Positions 8,720-17,142 of a DNA stretch of 48,806 bases are shown one piece after another (positions within the stretch are counted from its first letter, which is position 1; each line of letters opens with the position of its first letter). The translations under genes were made by a program, and so were the position numbers. Below the pieces are notes generated by a model. It made no database searches, had not been told where the DNA came from, and was given only the letters and a program-made list of their open reading frames with translations. Origin of the DNA: Fidelibacterota bacterium (GTDB lineage Bacteria > Fidelibacterota > UBA8477 > JABMPR01); assembly GCA_021734325.1 (NCBI GenBank), contig JAIPJF010000025.1, forward strand, positions 1-48,806, given 5' to 3'.

Positions 8720-9991
8720 TCAATAGCGGCCTCCGTATGGAGCACCTGCTTCTACCATATTAATTTTGTTAAGACGAGTCGTCTTCAATTGGTATAAATA
8801 GTCGCCATTTCCCCAGGTCAGATCAGCCGTAGGCGGACTGAGTATCGGGTCATAAAAGGGTGCCAGTATTCCATTGTCGTACACAAGTATCGCTGAAACA
8901 GAATTGAGACCCAAATACATTTTACCATCTGCCGAGAATGTAACTGCTGTGATCTGAGCGCTTGCATAATCCGGATAATCCCCAAGATCCACAACCAGCT
9001 CTTTGGTTCCAAGAGTGGTTCCGGAAATGGAGTTTTTCCATACTGTGCCTGCCTGACTCACGCCATCAATCTTGTACGAGCCAGCAACATATAGATCATT
9101 ATCGAAAATCCTGACCGCTGCAATTGACAAAGAATCATAGGCATAGGCCGTATCAATGGTTGTGTTTTCGAGATCGAGACTCATGACATATCCAAGTCCT
9201 GAGGCCTTATTCATCCCCAGAAAAGCCTGAGTAGAATCCACAAAATCCAAGTCCTTGGTAAGATCTGTAGATCCAAATATAAACCAATCCGTTACTGCAT
9301 ATGTCCCGTCCAATCGATTCATACTGTACACCAGAGCGCCACCCGTCATATAGAGCATGTCATTCCCGCCATATTTAAGCGCGGTGGAAGAGACGGTAAG
9401 TGTCGAAAACAGCACATCTTTCAGACTATCTGGTTGAACCTCGAGGATCTTGATCTTTGGTGAGCCAAAGGAAGATACGTATAGGTTCTCTGATGTATCA
9501 CAGGCAAGCGAATAAAGTTGGTCAAGATCATCGAAACCACCAATCTCCTTCACTGCCGGTGTAAGCTTATACGGCAAAGCATAATCTCCAAAATGGAATG
9601 AACCCTGCACGGCAACTCGTACTTCGATCGAATCCCCGACAACATCAGGGACTCGGACCCGGAGCTCAGTTGCAGAAGCACTTATCACTTCTCCAGGCAA
9701 GCCATCAAAAAAGACATTGTTATAATCTGGTGTAGCTGAGAAATTCTCCCCTGTAATCCGTACAACACCAACGCCACTGAATGTGATATTGCTGGCATTA
9801 TAATTACTATCTGGTACAACGGTCGTTACGACAGGTGTCGCATTCCCTGTAACATCTGGATCATAAATGCTAACAGGGTCTTCGGTTTCACAGCTGCTCA
9901 TTATCATTGTAAAAACCAGTATACCCATAACAGTCAGTACGGTGGAAATATTTTTTAATGTTTTCATTTTGCCTTGTCCTGTATTTTTCAT
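8720..9991 (-). CDS. Outer-membrane or surface lipoprotein with IPT/TIG and NHL-like propeller domains
   Basis: 423 residues. A signal ending in IMSSCET supplies a lipobox Cys, followed by a TIG/IPT Ig-like domain (about 50-140: VRITGENFSATPDYNNVFFDG, then LRVRVPD) and an NHL-like propeller (about 150-415: LACDTSENLYVSSFG, FSADGKMYLGLN). TIG plus NHL is an architecture also found in surface glycan-binding lipoproteins downstream of SusC/SusD in Bacteroides; here it follows a SusC-like receptor but no SusD. The start at 9991 has GGAGG 9 nt upstream; a second ATG at 9967 is also possible. Last gene of the seven-gene locus, 19 bp after the preceding stop. The ligand is unknown. Confidence 0.8.
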   Translation of the reverse strand: MKNTGQGKMKTLKNISTVLTVMGILVFTMIMSSCETEDPVSIYDPDVTGNATPVVTTVVPDSNYNASNITFSGVGVVRITGENFSATPDYNNVFFDGLPGEVISASATELRVRVPDVVGDSIEVRVAVQGSFHFGDYALPYKLTPAVKEIGGFDDLDQLYSLACDTSENLYVSSFGSPKIKILEVQPDSLKDVLFSTLTVSSTALKYGGNDMLYMTGGALVYSMNRLDGTYAVTDWFIFGSTDLTKDLDFVDSTQAFLGMNKASGLGYVMSLDLENTTIDTAYAYDSLSIAAVRIFDNDLYVAGSYKIDGVSQAGTVWKNSISGTTLGTKELVVDLGDYPDYASAQITAVTFSADGKMYLGLNSVSAILVYDNGILAPFYDPILSPPTADLTWGNGDYLYQLKTTRLNKINMVEAGAPYGGRY

Positions 9992-10010
9992 ATAACGCTA
10001 CCTCCAGTAT

Positions 10011-12134
10011 CTAGCGTACAACAATAAATTTTTTATAGGTGGATCGTCCGTCAGCAGCCTCAAAATGGGCGATATATATTCCGCTGACAAGCACCTGACG
10101 CTTATCAGTGTTTAGCAGCCACGTCTCATCCCCGCTACCGTCTGTATGTTCGATTGTCTTTACCAAATCGCCACGTTCAGTAAATATTCTGATGGTGCAC
10201 TGACCGGGAATATCATAAAAAGCCAATTTATCGGGCTGTCCCACAAAAGCAGTGCTGCGAATATTAAAAGGATTAGGGACGATCCGGATCTGATCCATGG
10301 TTTCCCCTGCTTTTCTTTTAAGGTTAGCAGCTTCGCTTGTCTTTGTATAGAATCTGCTGCTATGCAGGGGACCTGTCGGGTTCAGGTCAGTGTTGTTCTC
10401 GCTGCCATCATTGAAGGCAACTATATAATAAAAGTAGTCCTGTCCACGTACAGGCGTTGTATCATCATATTGATACTGTAATGCCGGATAATCCGTCCCG
10501 TCTCCGCAAGCAAAAATCTCTTCATATGTCGTATCAGGTTTTCCTATGGCCCTATACAATCTGTATCCACCAAAATCCGGATCTGATTCTGAGGGGCTGG
10601 CTACCCAATCCAAATAAATTCGGTCCCCACCAGATGCCACATTAAAACTCTCTGGAGGTAAGGGTGGCTGGGGAATACCGAAATCAGAATCATAGTTGCG
10701 CTTTGCTCTTCCAAAGGTCAACATGATCGAGTCTGCACCAGTGTATACCCAGCTGTTCTTATAGAAATTCAAGTCCGATGTTTGACTGTTATCTGGCAGA
10801 TCAAAGGGACCATTATCGCTGGGAGTGTCATAAGCGCGTTTCCACCTGGCGCCGATCAATTCACACATTTCACGACTCAGACCATTGATTCCTTCAGCTT
10901 CCACGATGGTAATACTTTCACCTGGAGCCAGATCAAATGGTCCATAGGTCATCATAACATTCGTACCCGCACCATCATTGTGAATTTTCCAGGGATCAAC
11001 GGGATCTGTGATGCTGCTGGTGTTGTCTTCATAAAATCTGTTTGTTCCACCCTTACTCGGTCCGCCATATGGATTTCCACTCAGCATATCATAGAGATCG
11101 GCCATTTTAGGGGCATCCTCCGCTCGCTGATCCCCAATCCCCGGGTAGGTATCCCCCGCATGCCAGCCAAGGAATGTCGGTTGGGAGATCCAATCACTCT
11201 TTACTGCAGCGGATTGATCCACATGCAAAACAACTGATCCCGTATGATGGGGTGAGGTCAGCCTGCCGTTCGATGTGATGTCAGGGCCTCCAATATTGTC
11301 AAAGGCATTATTTTCCCCTTGACCAGCCCAGGAAAATCCAGCACGAAGCCAATCCACAATGGGATCTTCTGGTTTAATCGCATTCTGATAATGGGAACTG
11401 TAATCTTCTCCGCGGCGGGTAACCCAAGTATGTTTTCCCCAGCTCTGCCCATCTGCGATGGTCCAGTTTGCTTCACGTCCCATGGAGTATCGTGTTCCCC
11501 ATCCTATCCGAACACCCCTCAAACTGTCATGAAGCTCTATTTCTGCATCCCAGTCCGCATTTCCTGTATTGGTAAAAGTGAACTCCTTGATGAAGTAGTT
11601 GTCATGATACTGCTGACTGAAAGCATATATCTTCCGGGTCATGGTCAAACCAGTTGAGGTATTCACCACATTGGTGATGATCCGATCAGCAATTTGATTT
11701 GCATCGATGGTATCAATTTCACCGGCAAATATCGCTTTCAGATCAGTCCCGTCAACATAGACATCAGGTGGTTTGAATTTTGCCGACTGCTTTAATTCCA
11801 TGGGGTACAGACCGATTCCTTCGGCATTTTGATTAAAATTAACTCCATAATAAGGCCAAAAAGCACCATTCTTATCGGTAAAATTACGCATGCCGATCCA
11901 GGCCCGCTTAATCACGGCATTATCCTGATAGGGATAATCTGCCGGCCAAATTAATCCTTCATAATAAATATTATTCCAGGCTCGCTCTGAACCGTAGGCC
12001 GAGAAATGACTCTGGAGACTCCCAATGCGAACATAGCGTCTTTCAGAAGCATCAATTTTCGCATAGAGTGTCGAAATTGATGTCAGCAGCGTTAGCATTG
12101 CGATAAACTGAATTGTTCTTGTTGTATTCTTCAT
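10011..12134 (-). CDS. Secreted FN3-containing protein with variant T9SS-type C-terminal domain, partner of receptor 2
   Basis: 707 residues: signal peptide, a large family domain of unknown fold (about 30-500), an FN3 domain (about 510-600; RIYLDWVASPSESDPDFGGYRLYRA) and a C-terminal domain beginning VPNPFNI and ending KKFIVVR. It is paralogous to 17143-19251: both share a GLxWPAxY..QD segment near the N-terminus, SxGxTMTRxI, an AEGxxGLSREMC motif and the FN3-CTD tail. Its ATG overlaps the stop of the TonB-dependent receptor gene (TAATG), implying translational coupling and a joint function. It may be a surface partner of that receptor, taking the place that SusD has in Bacteroidota; that is inference from position only. 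No enzyme signature is visible. Confidence 0.75.
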   Translation of the reverse strand: MKNTTRTIQFIAMLTLLTSISTLYAKIDASERRYVRIGSLQSHFSAYGSERAWNNIYYEGLIWPADYPYQDNAVIKRAWIGMRNFTDKNGAFWPYYGVNFNQNAEGIGLYPMELKQSAKFKPPDVYVDGTDLKAIFAGEIDTIDANQIADRIITNVVNTSTGLTMTRKIYAFSQQYHDNYFIKEFTFTNTGNADWDAEIELHDSLRGVRIGWGTRYSMGREANWTIADGQSWGKHTWVTRRGEDYSSHYQNAIKPEDPIVDWLRAGFSWAGQGENNAFDNIGGPDITSNGRLTSPHHTGSVVLHVDQSAAVKSDWISQPTFLGWHAGDTYPGIGDQRAEDAPKMADLYDMLSGNPYGGPSKGGTNRFYEDNTSSITDPVDPWKIHNDGAGTNVMMTYGPFDLAPGESITIVEAEGINGLSREMCELIGARWKRAYDTPSDNGPFDLPDNSQTSDLNFYKNSWVYTGADSIMLTFGRAKRNYDSDFGIPQPPLPPESFNVASGGDRIYLDWVASPSESDPDFGGYRLYRAIGKPDTTYEEIFACGDGTDYPALQYQYDDTTPVRGQDYFYYIVAFNDGSENNTDLNPTGPLHSSRFYTKTSEAANLKRKAGETMDQIRIVPNPFNIRSTAFVGQPDKLAFYDIPGQCTIRIFTERGDLVKTIEHTDGSGDETWLLNTDKRQVLVSGIYIAHFEAADGRSTYKKFIVVR

Positions 12135-15064
12135 TAGAATTTAAACCTCAACCCAAACGTAAACTTTCGGGGATCCAGAAAAGTTAAGGATTGATAGTTG
12201 GGCATATCGATATAAGATTTTGTATCGAGACGCTTCTGGTTTTCCTTCTCAATCGTCGGATCATTTTCAGGATTGGCTACCATTGGGTCGTATGCCACAT
12301 CATATTCACGATAGGTGCCGACATAATCATCACCTTTCTCCAGACCCTCCTCGTAGGCAAAGTGCAGGGATTGGAGATAATCGATATAATCGTATTGGTC
12401 AGAAAAACCACTGTAACTCAGGTATTTCTGGTCAAACAAATTGGCAACATCGCAAAATATTTCAAGGGATGTATTACCAACATTGATCGATTTCTGAGCA
12501 CGGAGATCTGCCGAGAATGAGGGTGCCCATTGGACATATTCATCAATAAACAAGAGGGAGGATAAATTGAACTGGCTTCCAGTTTTATACTGGCCAAGCA
12601 AGCTGAGTTTGATGCCCCCAAGGGGATTGAGCCCCAGTAAACCGGGGCCAAAATCATCTGGTGTTCTCAAAGCGAGATTTGCTCTAAAATAGGGCTGCGG
12701 TCTCGGTTTTGAATCACGAACATTTATACTCTCATAGTCACGCTGATCCTGGGAATTTTGATAATAGCGCAGTAATCCAAAATAGCCGCTTGTTTTCACC
12801 ATGTAAGTGTAATTTACAAAACCTGTGAATATGCGTCCCTGAGGTTTGCTCAGGGTAATCTCAATCCCTCTAATGTCCTGGTAATTATTACTTTCTGCCT
12901 TGCTATAGTTTACAGATCCGTTTGCGTTTCTGTAGACTACCCAACCAGGCTGACCGGTAATGTCTTTATAATACGTTGCCAGGTCCAAAAGATAGGTATT
13001 TAAAAACCCATGGGAGTATCCCAATTCATAGGCGATCGTACGTTCCTGGTCCAACTCAGGATTTCCAAGATTGGTGACAAGACCATTGGATTCTCGCTGC
13101 AGTCTGAATCTGTACGTGGATTGAGCCTCAGAAAAGAAATGGCCATAATTGAAATACAGCTTTGAGTGATCTGTAATCGGATGGGATATGCCAAGTCTGG
13201 GACTGAGCGTAAATGTTGACTCGGATTTTTCCTTCTCCGCTAGTGAATCCAGGTAGCTACCCAAACCCTGTTTGAAAAGATCATCAAAGGGATCCAGGAG
13301 ATAAACATCTGTATTGGCGTCGGCGTATTCTGCACGTAGACCTAAATTCGCGACAAATCCCTCAAATTCAAGTTTGTCCTGAACATAGGCACTGACACGA
13401 TAGGGAGAAACATCGTAATTCATTTCCCGTCGCCAGGTATCCTTGGCACTCTCCATATAGGACCTGACTTTGAATATATCCCACGAGCCCTGCAATCCGA
13501 CCTTCACCTGATTGTGATTATTGATCTGATTGGTATAATCAAACTTCAGCAAATTTGAGAATGTGCGACTGGTGTCTCTTCCTATATTCATCCAGGCACC
13601 TGAATCATATCCATAGGGAGCTTCATCATCATAGAATCCCGGGAAAATCTCGTGCTTCGTCGTATCCCGTGCATCCAGTTCATAGGTCTGATAACGAGTA
13701 ATACCCGATTGTGCAATAATTTCGTAATAGGAGTCCGAAGTGAGCATATGATTAAAGCTTACATTGAATCGCGTCCGGAAGATGGAATAGGGGCTAAAAT
13801 ATCCAGGAGTGAACAATACTGCATCATCGGCTAGATTTGCCACACTGTAGGTCCCCCTTAACAGATTCCCTTCTGGGACTGTGGTCCAGTTATAGGGATT
13901 GATTGAATGCTCCTCAGAATAGAGGGTGGTTGCGACGAGCTTTTTGTTATTGCTGATATTATAGTTCAACTTCAAGCGTGTTGAGTTCGAGCTGTAACCG
14001 TCTCGTGAAAGGGGGAAAATGAACATTTCCTCTTCGTTACGATAAGAAAGATAAAATCTCAGCTTGGAGATCAGAGGCACAGGTCCTCCGAATCCAATAT
14101 CCAGGGTCTGATCAGGTTTGGTGATCTCACCAGTACGTCGATGCTCATAGATCCATTGCTGCTGGGCAGCAGACGCAGTCATACCAGTTTCTGCATCATA
14201 GCGTTCATTCCACCCGGCAAAGTTTATGTATTGACGTTGGGTGTACTCATCCCAGGCCCCATTGTCTGTCCCGGACCAGGCTACATCATCATCCAGATAG
14301 GGACGAAGAAAGTAGGAATTCTTGTCATAAGGAGAAATACCGTAATGTTTGGGGGCTGCCGGGCTCACCTGATAATAGAAGGAGGCAACATATTTGTCGG
14401 CAGGACCTTCAGCCGTTGTCACGTTAACAATACCTGATCGGATATTTCCATATTCTGCGTTAAATCCACCGGATTGGACCTGTATCTCTTCTACAGAACT
14501 TAGACTGATCGTTGTAACAGGTGCATTGGAACGGTTATCACTCAAAATAAAACCATCCATGATCACCGCTGTTTGGGCTGAACTCCCCCCCCGCACCTGC
14601 ATATTCTCAACACCGGCCTGAACACCGAGGATGGAGCTCACAGAAGAAATCGGAAGTTGCTCAATTGAGGTCTGACTCATATTCAGTTGACTACCAGACA
14701 GATCCTTTTTGACAATGGGCCGCTCACTATATACTGTGACGGTTTCCAGTCCCAATACTTCCAGTTGGAGTTTAAAGTCAATCTCGGTGGTCAAGCCAAT
14801 AATGACATCAACATTTGCTATGCTTAGTGTGCTATACCCCATCATCGATGCCTGAAGCGTGTATCTGCCTGGTCTGATATTCAGGATGCTATAGAAGCCA
14901 TCCATATCGCTTGCAGCGCCTACTCCCAGTTCAGGAATAATCACATTCACACCTATCAATCTCTCACCGGTGGAACCATCGCTTATATAACCACTGATCT
15001 TACCAGTCGGTGAAGACCAGGCAAAGCTGATTATCATTAAGCTTAAAAGAGAGCCTCTGATCAT
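12134..15064 (-). CDS. SusC-like TonB-dependent receptor 2
   Basis: 976 residues from ATG 15064 (a TTG at 15073 in frame is an alternative; neither has a clear ribosome site). Signal peptide, a carboxypeptidase-D-like regulatory beta-sandwich (about 20-100: GKISGYISDGSTGERLIGVN), a plug domain (about 125-220: NMQVRGGSSAQTAVIMDGF, GGFNAEYGNIRSGIVNV) and a 22-strand-type outer-membrane barrel ending in the aromatic terminus FGLRFKF. The family imports large ligands with TonB energy. It is a paralogue of 19287-22547 but lacks the calcium-loop insertion. It is coupled to the following FN3 protein by a one-base stop/start overlap. No TonB, ExbB or ExbD gene lies in the window. Substrate unknown. 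Confidence 0.85.
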   Translation of the reverse strand: MIRGSLLSLMIISFAWSSPTGKISGYISDGSTGERLIGVNVIIPELGVGAASDMDGFYSILNIRPGRYTLQASMMGYSTLSIANVDVIIGLTTEIDFKLQLEVLGLETVTVYSERPIVKKDLSGSQLNMSQTSIEQLPISSVSSILGVQAGVENMQVRGGSSAQTAVIMDGFILSDNRSNAPVTTISLSSVEEIQVQSGGFNAEYGNIRSGIVNVTTAEGPADKYVASFYYQVSPAAPKHYGISPYDKNSYFLRPYLDDDVAWSGTDNGAWDEYTQRQYINFAGWNERYDAETGMTASAAQQQWIYEHRRTGEITKPDQTLDIGFGGPVPLISKLRFYLSYRNEEEMFIFPLSRDGYSSNSTRLKLNYNISNNKKLVATTLYSEEHSINPYNWTTVPEGNLLRGTYSVANLADDAVLFTPGYFSPYSIFRTRFNVSFNHMLTSDSYYEIIAQSGITRYQTYELDARDTTKHEIFPGFYDDEAPYGYDSGAWMNIGRDTSRTFSNLLKFDYTNQINNHNQVKVGLQGSWDIFKVRSYMESAKDTWRREMNYDVSPYRVSAYVQDKLEFEGFVANLGLRAEYADANTDVYLLDPFDDLFKQGLGSYLDSLAEKEKSESTFTLSPRLGISHPITDHSKLYFNYGHFFSEAQSTYRFRLQRESNGLVTNLGNPELDQERTIAYELGYSHGFLNTYLLDLATYYKDITGQPGWVVYRNANGSVNYSKAESNNYQDIRGIEITLSKPQGRIFTGFVNYTYMVKTSGYFGLLRYYQNSQDQRDYESINVRDSKPRPQPYFRANLALRTPDDFGPGLLGLNPLGGIKLSLLGQYKTGSQFNLSSLLFIDEYVQWAPSFSADLRAQKSINVGNTSLEIFCDVANLFDQKYLSYSGFSDQYDYIDYLQSLHFAYEEGLEKGDDYVGTYREYDVAYDPMVANPENDPTIEKENQKRLDTKSYIDMPNYQSLTFLDPRKFTFGLRFKF

Positions 15065-15084
15065 TTTGTACAATAGTCTATCTC

Positions 15085-15113
15085 ACTATACTGAATTAAA
15101 TTGAAAATCTCAC
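15085..15113 (-). promoter_or_regulatory. Possible internal promoter before receptor 2
   Basis: Minus-strand GTGAGA (15108-15113), 17-bp spacer, TATAGT (15085-15090). It overlaps the end of the PorV-like gene and would give the receptor gene a very short leader. It could let the second receptor/FN3 pair be expressed apart from the first. Confidence 0.35.
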
Positions 15114-16112
15114 AGTCATGCGCTGGACAGCATCAAAATGGGCAAAGGGTTCATAGGCATAATCAAACATCAGTCCAATTGCTTTCACTCCCACGCCAAA
15201 TGAAATATCATTTTCATCGTTTGAGGACATATAACCAGTCCTGAATGCGACCATCTCAATTGGTTTGTATTCCAGACCTACCCTGATTTGTTCAGCATGG
15301 GAGCGGTAATGGAGGGCATCTATGCTCACCAACAGCTTCTGATTACCCAGCATTTCACGTTTCAAATCAAAGACATCCATGGATATACCCAGTGTAAAGG
15401 TAAGGGGTAATTGAAATCCCTCAGATTCAAAGGTCACTTCATTGGAAAAATTACGCACGGACATGCCAAAAGCCAGACTGTTCCAGCCTGTTCGGTAAAT
15501 GGTTCCAAAATCAAAGGCACTAGAGAATGCCAGATGTGACTTTACCGTATCGGGAGTCGCATTATCATCCTCTGCAGGATACACGCTCTTTCCATAGTTA
15601 AGACCTACATATTTTACATGGGCACCCACAGCAAATTTATCACTCAGGGCTTTGGCATAACCAAACCCCATAGCATATGCAGAAGGCGTTAAAATCTCTG
15701 TATCGATATAACCCGGTTCATTGTTCCATCGCTGTGTACCCTGGATGTCACCATAGTCAACCGACACCAGAGAGGCGGCAAACACGCCCCATGCACCCTG
15801 ATTTGGATTAAACGCAAAGGAAAACGAATTGTAAGCGATGTCAGCAATCCACTGATTCTGGCTTGCCATGGCATCGATCTTTGCATTCATTCTGGCCATA
15901 CCGGCGGGATTAAAAAAGAGTGATGCGGAATTCATCTCGACAGTTGTCAATGCGCCTCCCATACCTCCTGCTCTTGCATCAGAGTCAACACTCAGGAACT
16001 GGGCACCTGTTTGGGCCAGTTTCACCTGGGAGAAAACAACACTCAGGGATACCAGGAAAAACACCAGGAATCGACTGCTTTGTTTCATAAAAATATATTT
16101 TTTCATAAGCAT
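15096..16112 (-). CDS. PorV/PorQ-family (UPF0164) outer-membrane protein
   Basis: 338 residues. After a signal peptide (FLVFFLVSLSVVFSQ) the mature start (LAQTGAQFLSVDSDARAGGMGGA, here split over the N-terminal region) and ASLFFNPAGMA are hallmarks of the PorV/UPF0164 family. The rest is an amphipathic beta-barrel ending in VRFSI. PorV is the T9SS outer-membrane shuttle that receives cargo C-terminal domains. Here it lies among two T9SS-type cargos, so a dedicated export or docking role is plausible. Several starts are possible: GTG 16121, ATG 16112, ATG 16106 and ATG 16088. 16112 is chosen because AAAGGG lies 8 nt upstream, inside the end of the previous gene, whose stop is at 16114-16116. 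Confidence 0.75.
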   Translation of the reverse strand: MLMKKYIFMKQSSRFLVFFLVSLSVVFSQVKLAQTGAQFLSVDSDARAGGMGGALTTVEMNSASLFFNPAGMARMNAKIDAMASQNQWIADIAYNSFSFAFNPNQGAWGVFAASLVSVDYGDIQGTQRWNNEPGYIDTEILTPSAYAMGFGYAKALSDKFAVGAHVKYVGLNYGKSVYPAEDDNATPDTVKSHLAFSSAFDFGTIYRTGWNSLAFGMSVRNFSNEVTFESEGFQLPLTFTLGISMDVFDLKREMLGNQKLLVSIDALHYRSHAEQIRVGLEYKPIEMVAFRTGYMSSNDENDISFGVGVKAIGLMFDYAYEPFAHFDAVQRMTVRFSI

Positions 16113-16113
16113 A

Positions 16114-17130
16114 TTATTCACCCTTTACCATTACGAGACTAAAATTCTGCTCTTCCATTTCCTCATCTGGGAGAAACTGGATGAGATAGGATTTATTCTC
16201 AAGTGCATAAACCGCTTTTGTTTTTACATCCGGGCAATACGCGACTACCTGCATTGAGATTGTTTTATCAACTGGTTCAAGTTGCAGTCCGTTGGCGTCC
16301 CAAATGGCAATTGTCAGGTAATCAGTTACGTTGAAAACAATTTCAGCAGTCGCTTCACCTGACCTGTCAAACAGCAGATATCCTGCATCGGTTTTGGATT
16401 CCAGTTTTATGGCAAGGAGGGAATCAGTGCTTGGCAGGTAGACTGAGTCAGAGCTCAAATAGTCAACAGCTACCTCAAAACCAGCAATATCAGCAGCATA
16501 ATATTCTGATGGTGCTTTTTTGAACGTTGCGAGAGAACCTCCTGCAATGCGGTAGACCTTGCTATCTGCAGACTGCTTAATGGCTCCATCTTCTATGGAA
16601 ATGGTCCAATTGTCAGACTCCCCCACCAGCCCCTGACTGAAATCAATGAATGCAGTGGCCGTATAGGTGTTTGGAATCAGCAGTGTATCTTTGGACAGCC
16701 CAGTAAAATTAGGCGTGCCAAGCGGGTTATAAATATAGGCTATTTTAATATCCTCGGCCTGGCCGCTCGTCTCATTATAGTTAAACTCGATGATCTTCAT
16801 GGCTGCAAGCGTATCGGTATCATCGATAAACACGTAAACGTCTGGTACCAATTCGAACTCTTCTGTATACCAACTCGCATCGATCCGAACCGTGCCCTCA
16901 AAAGCTGAAGAAATATTATCCCCTGTCCATGCCGGTCCAAACAAAAAGAGGTCTGCCGCAGTCACGGCAATATCCAATGAGTCGTTGAGACGGTTACAAA
17001 TAAATTCCTCCTGGTCAGACATGAGATAGGTTTTATCCTCAAAATCTTCACAGCTTATAAAAGAAATGATGGGCAACAGGATCATCATCCATAGCAGAGG
17101 ACGCTGAGTATATTTTTTAATTCCGGACAT
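16114..17130 (-). CDS. Predicted lipoprotein of unknown function
   Basis: 338 residues. The N-terminal signal ends ISFISCED, a plausible lipobox with Cys27. The mature protein is acidic and beta-rich with no domain I recognise; tandem Ig-like segments are possible (about 55-160 and 240-338). The ATG has AAGGGG 8 nt upstream and lies 12 bp after the preceding stop. It sits between the first FN3 partner protein and the PorV-like gene and ends only a base from the PorV start. It may be a periplasmic or surface accessory of the receptor/T9SS locus. Function not assigned. Confidence 0.7.
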   Translation of the reverse strand: MSGIKKYTQRPLLWMMILLPIISFISCEDFEDKTYLMSDQEEFICNRLNDSLDIAVTAADLFLFGPAWTGDNISSAFEGTVRIDASWYTEEFELVPDVYVFIDDTDTLAAMKIIEFNYNETSGQAEDIKIAYIYNPLGTPNFTGLSKDTLLIPNTYTATAFIDFSQGLVGESDNWTISIEDGAIKQSADSKVYRIAGGSLATFKKAPSEYYAADIAGFEVAVDYLSSDSVYLPSTDSLLAIKLESKTDAGYLLFDRSGEATAEIVFNVTDYLTIAIWDANGLQLEPVDKTISMQVVAYCPDVKTKAVYALENKSYLIQFLPDEEMEEQNFSLVMVKGE

Positions 17131-17142
17131 ATTTGTATCCCC

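Noticed and set aside
10011-12134. SusD identity for the receptor partner proteins
   Set aside because: No lipobox, no SusD-type helical repeats, and an FN3 plus sorting-domain tail instead.
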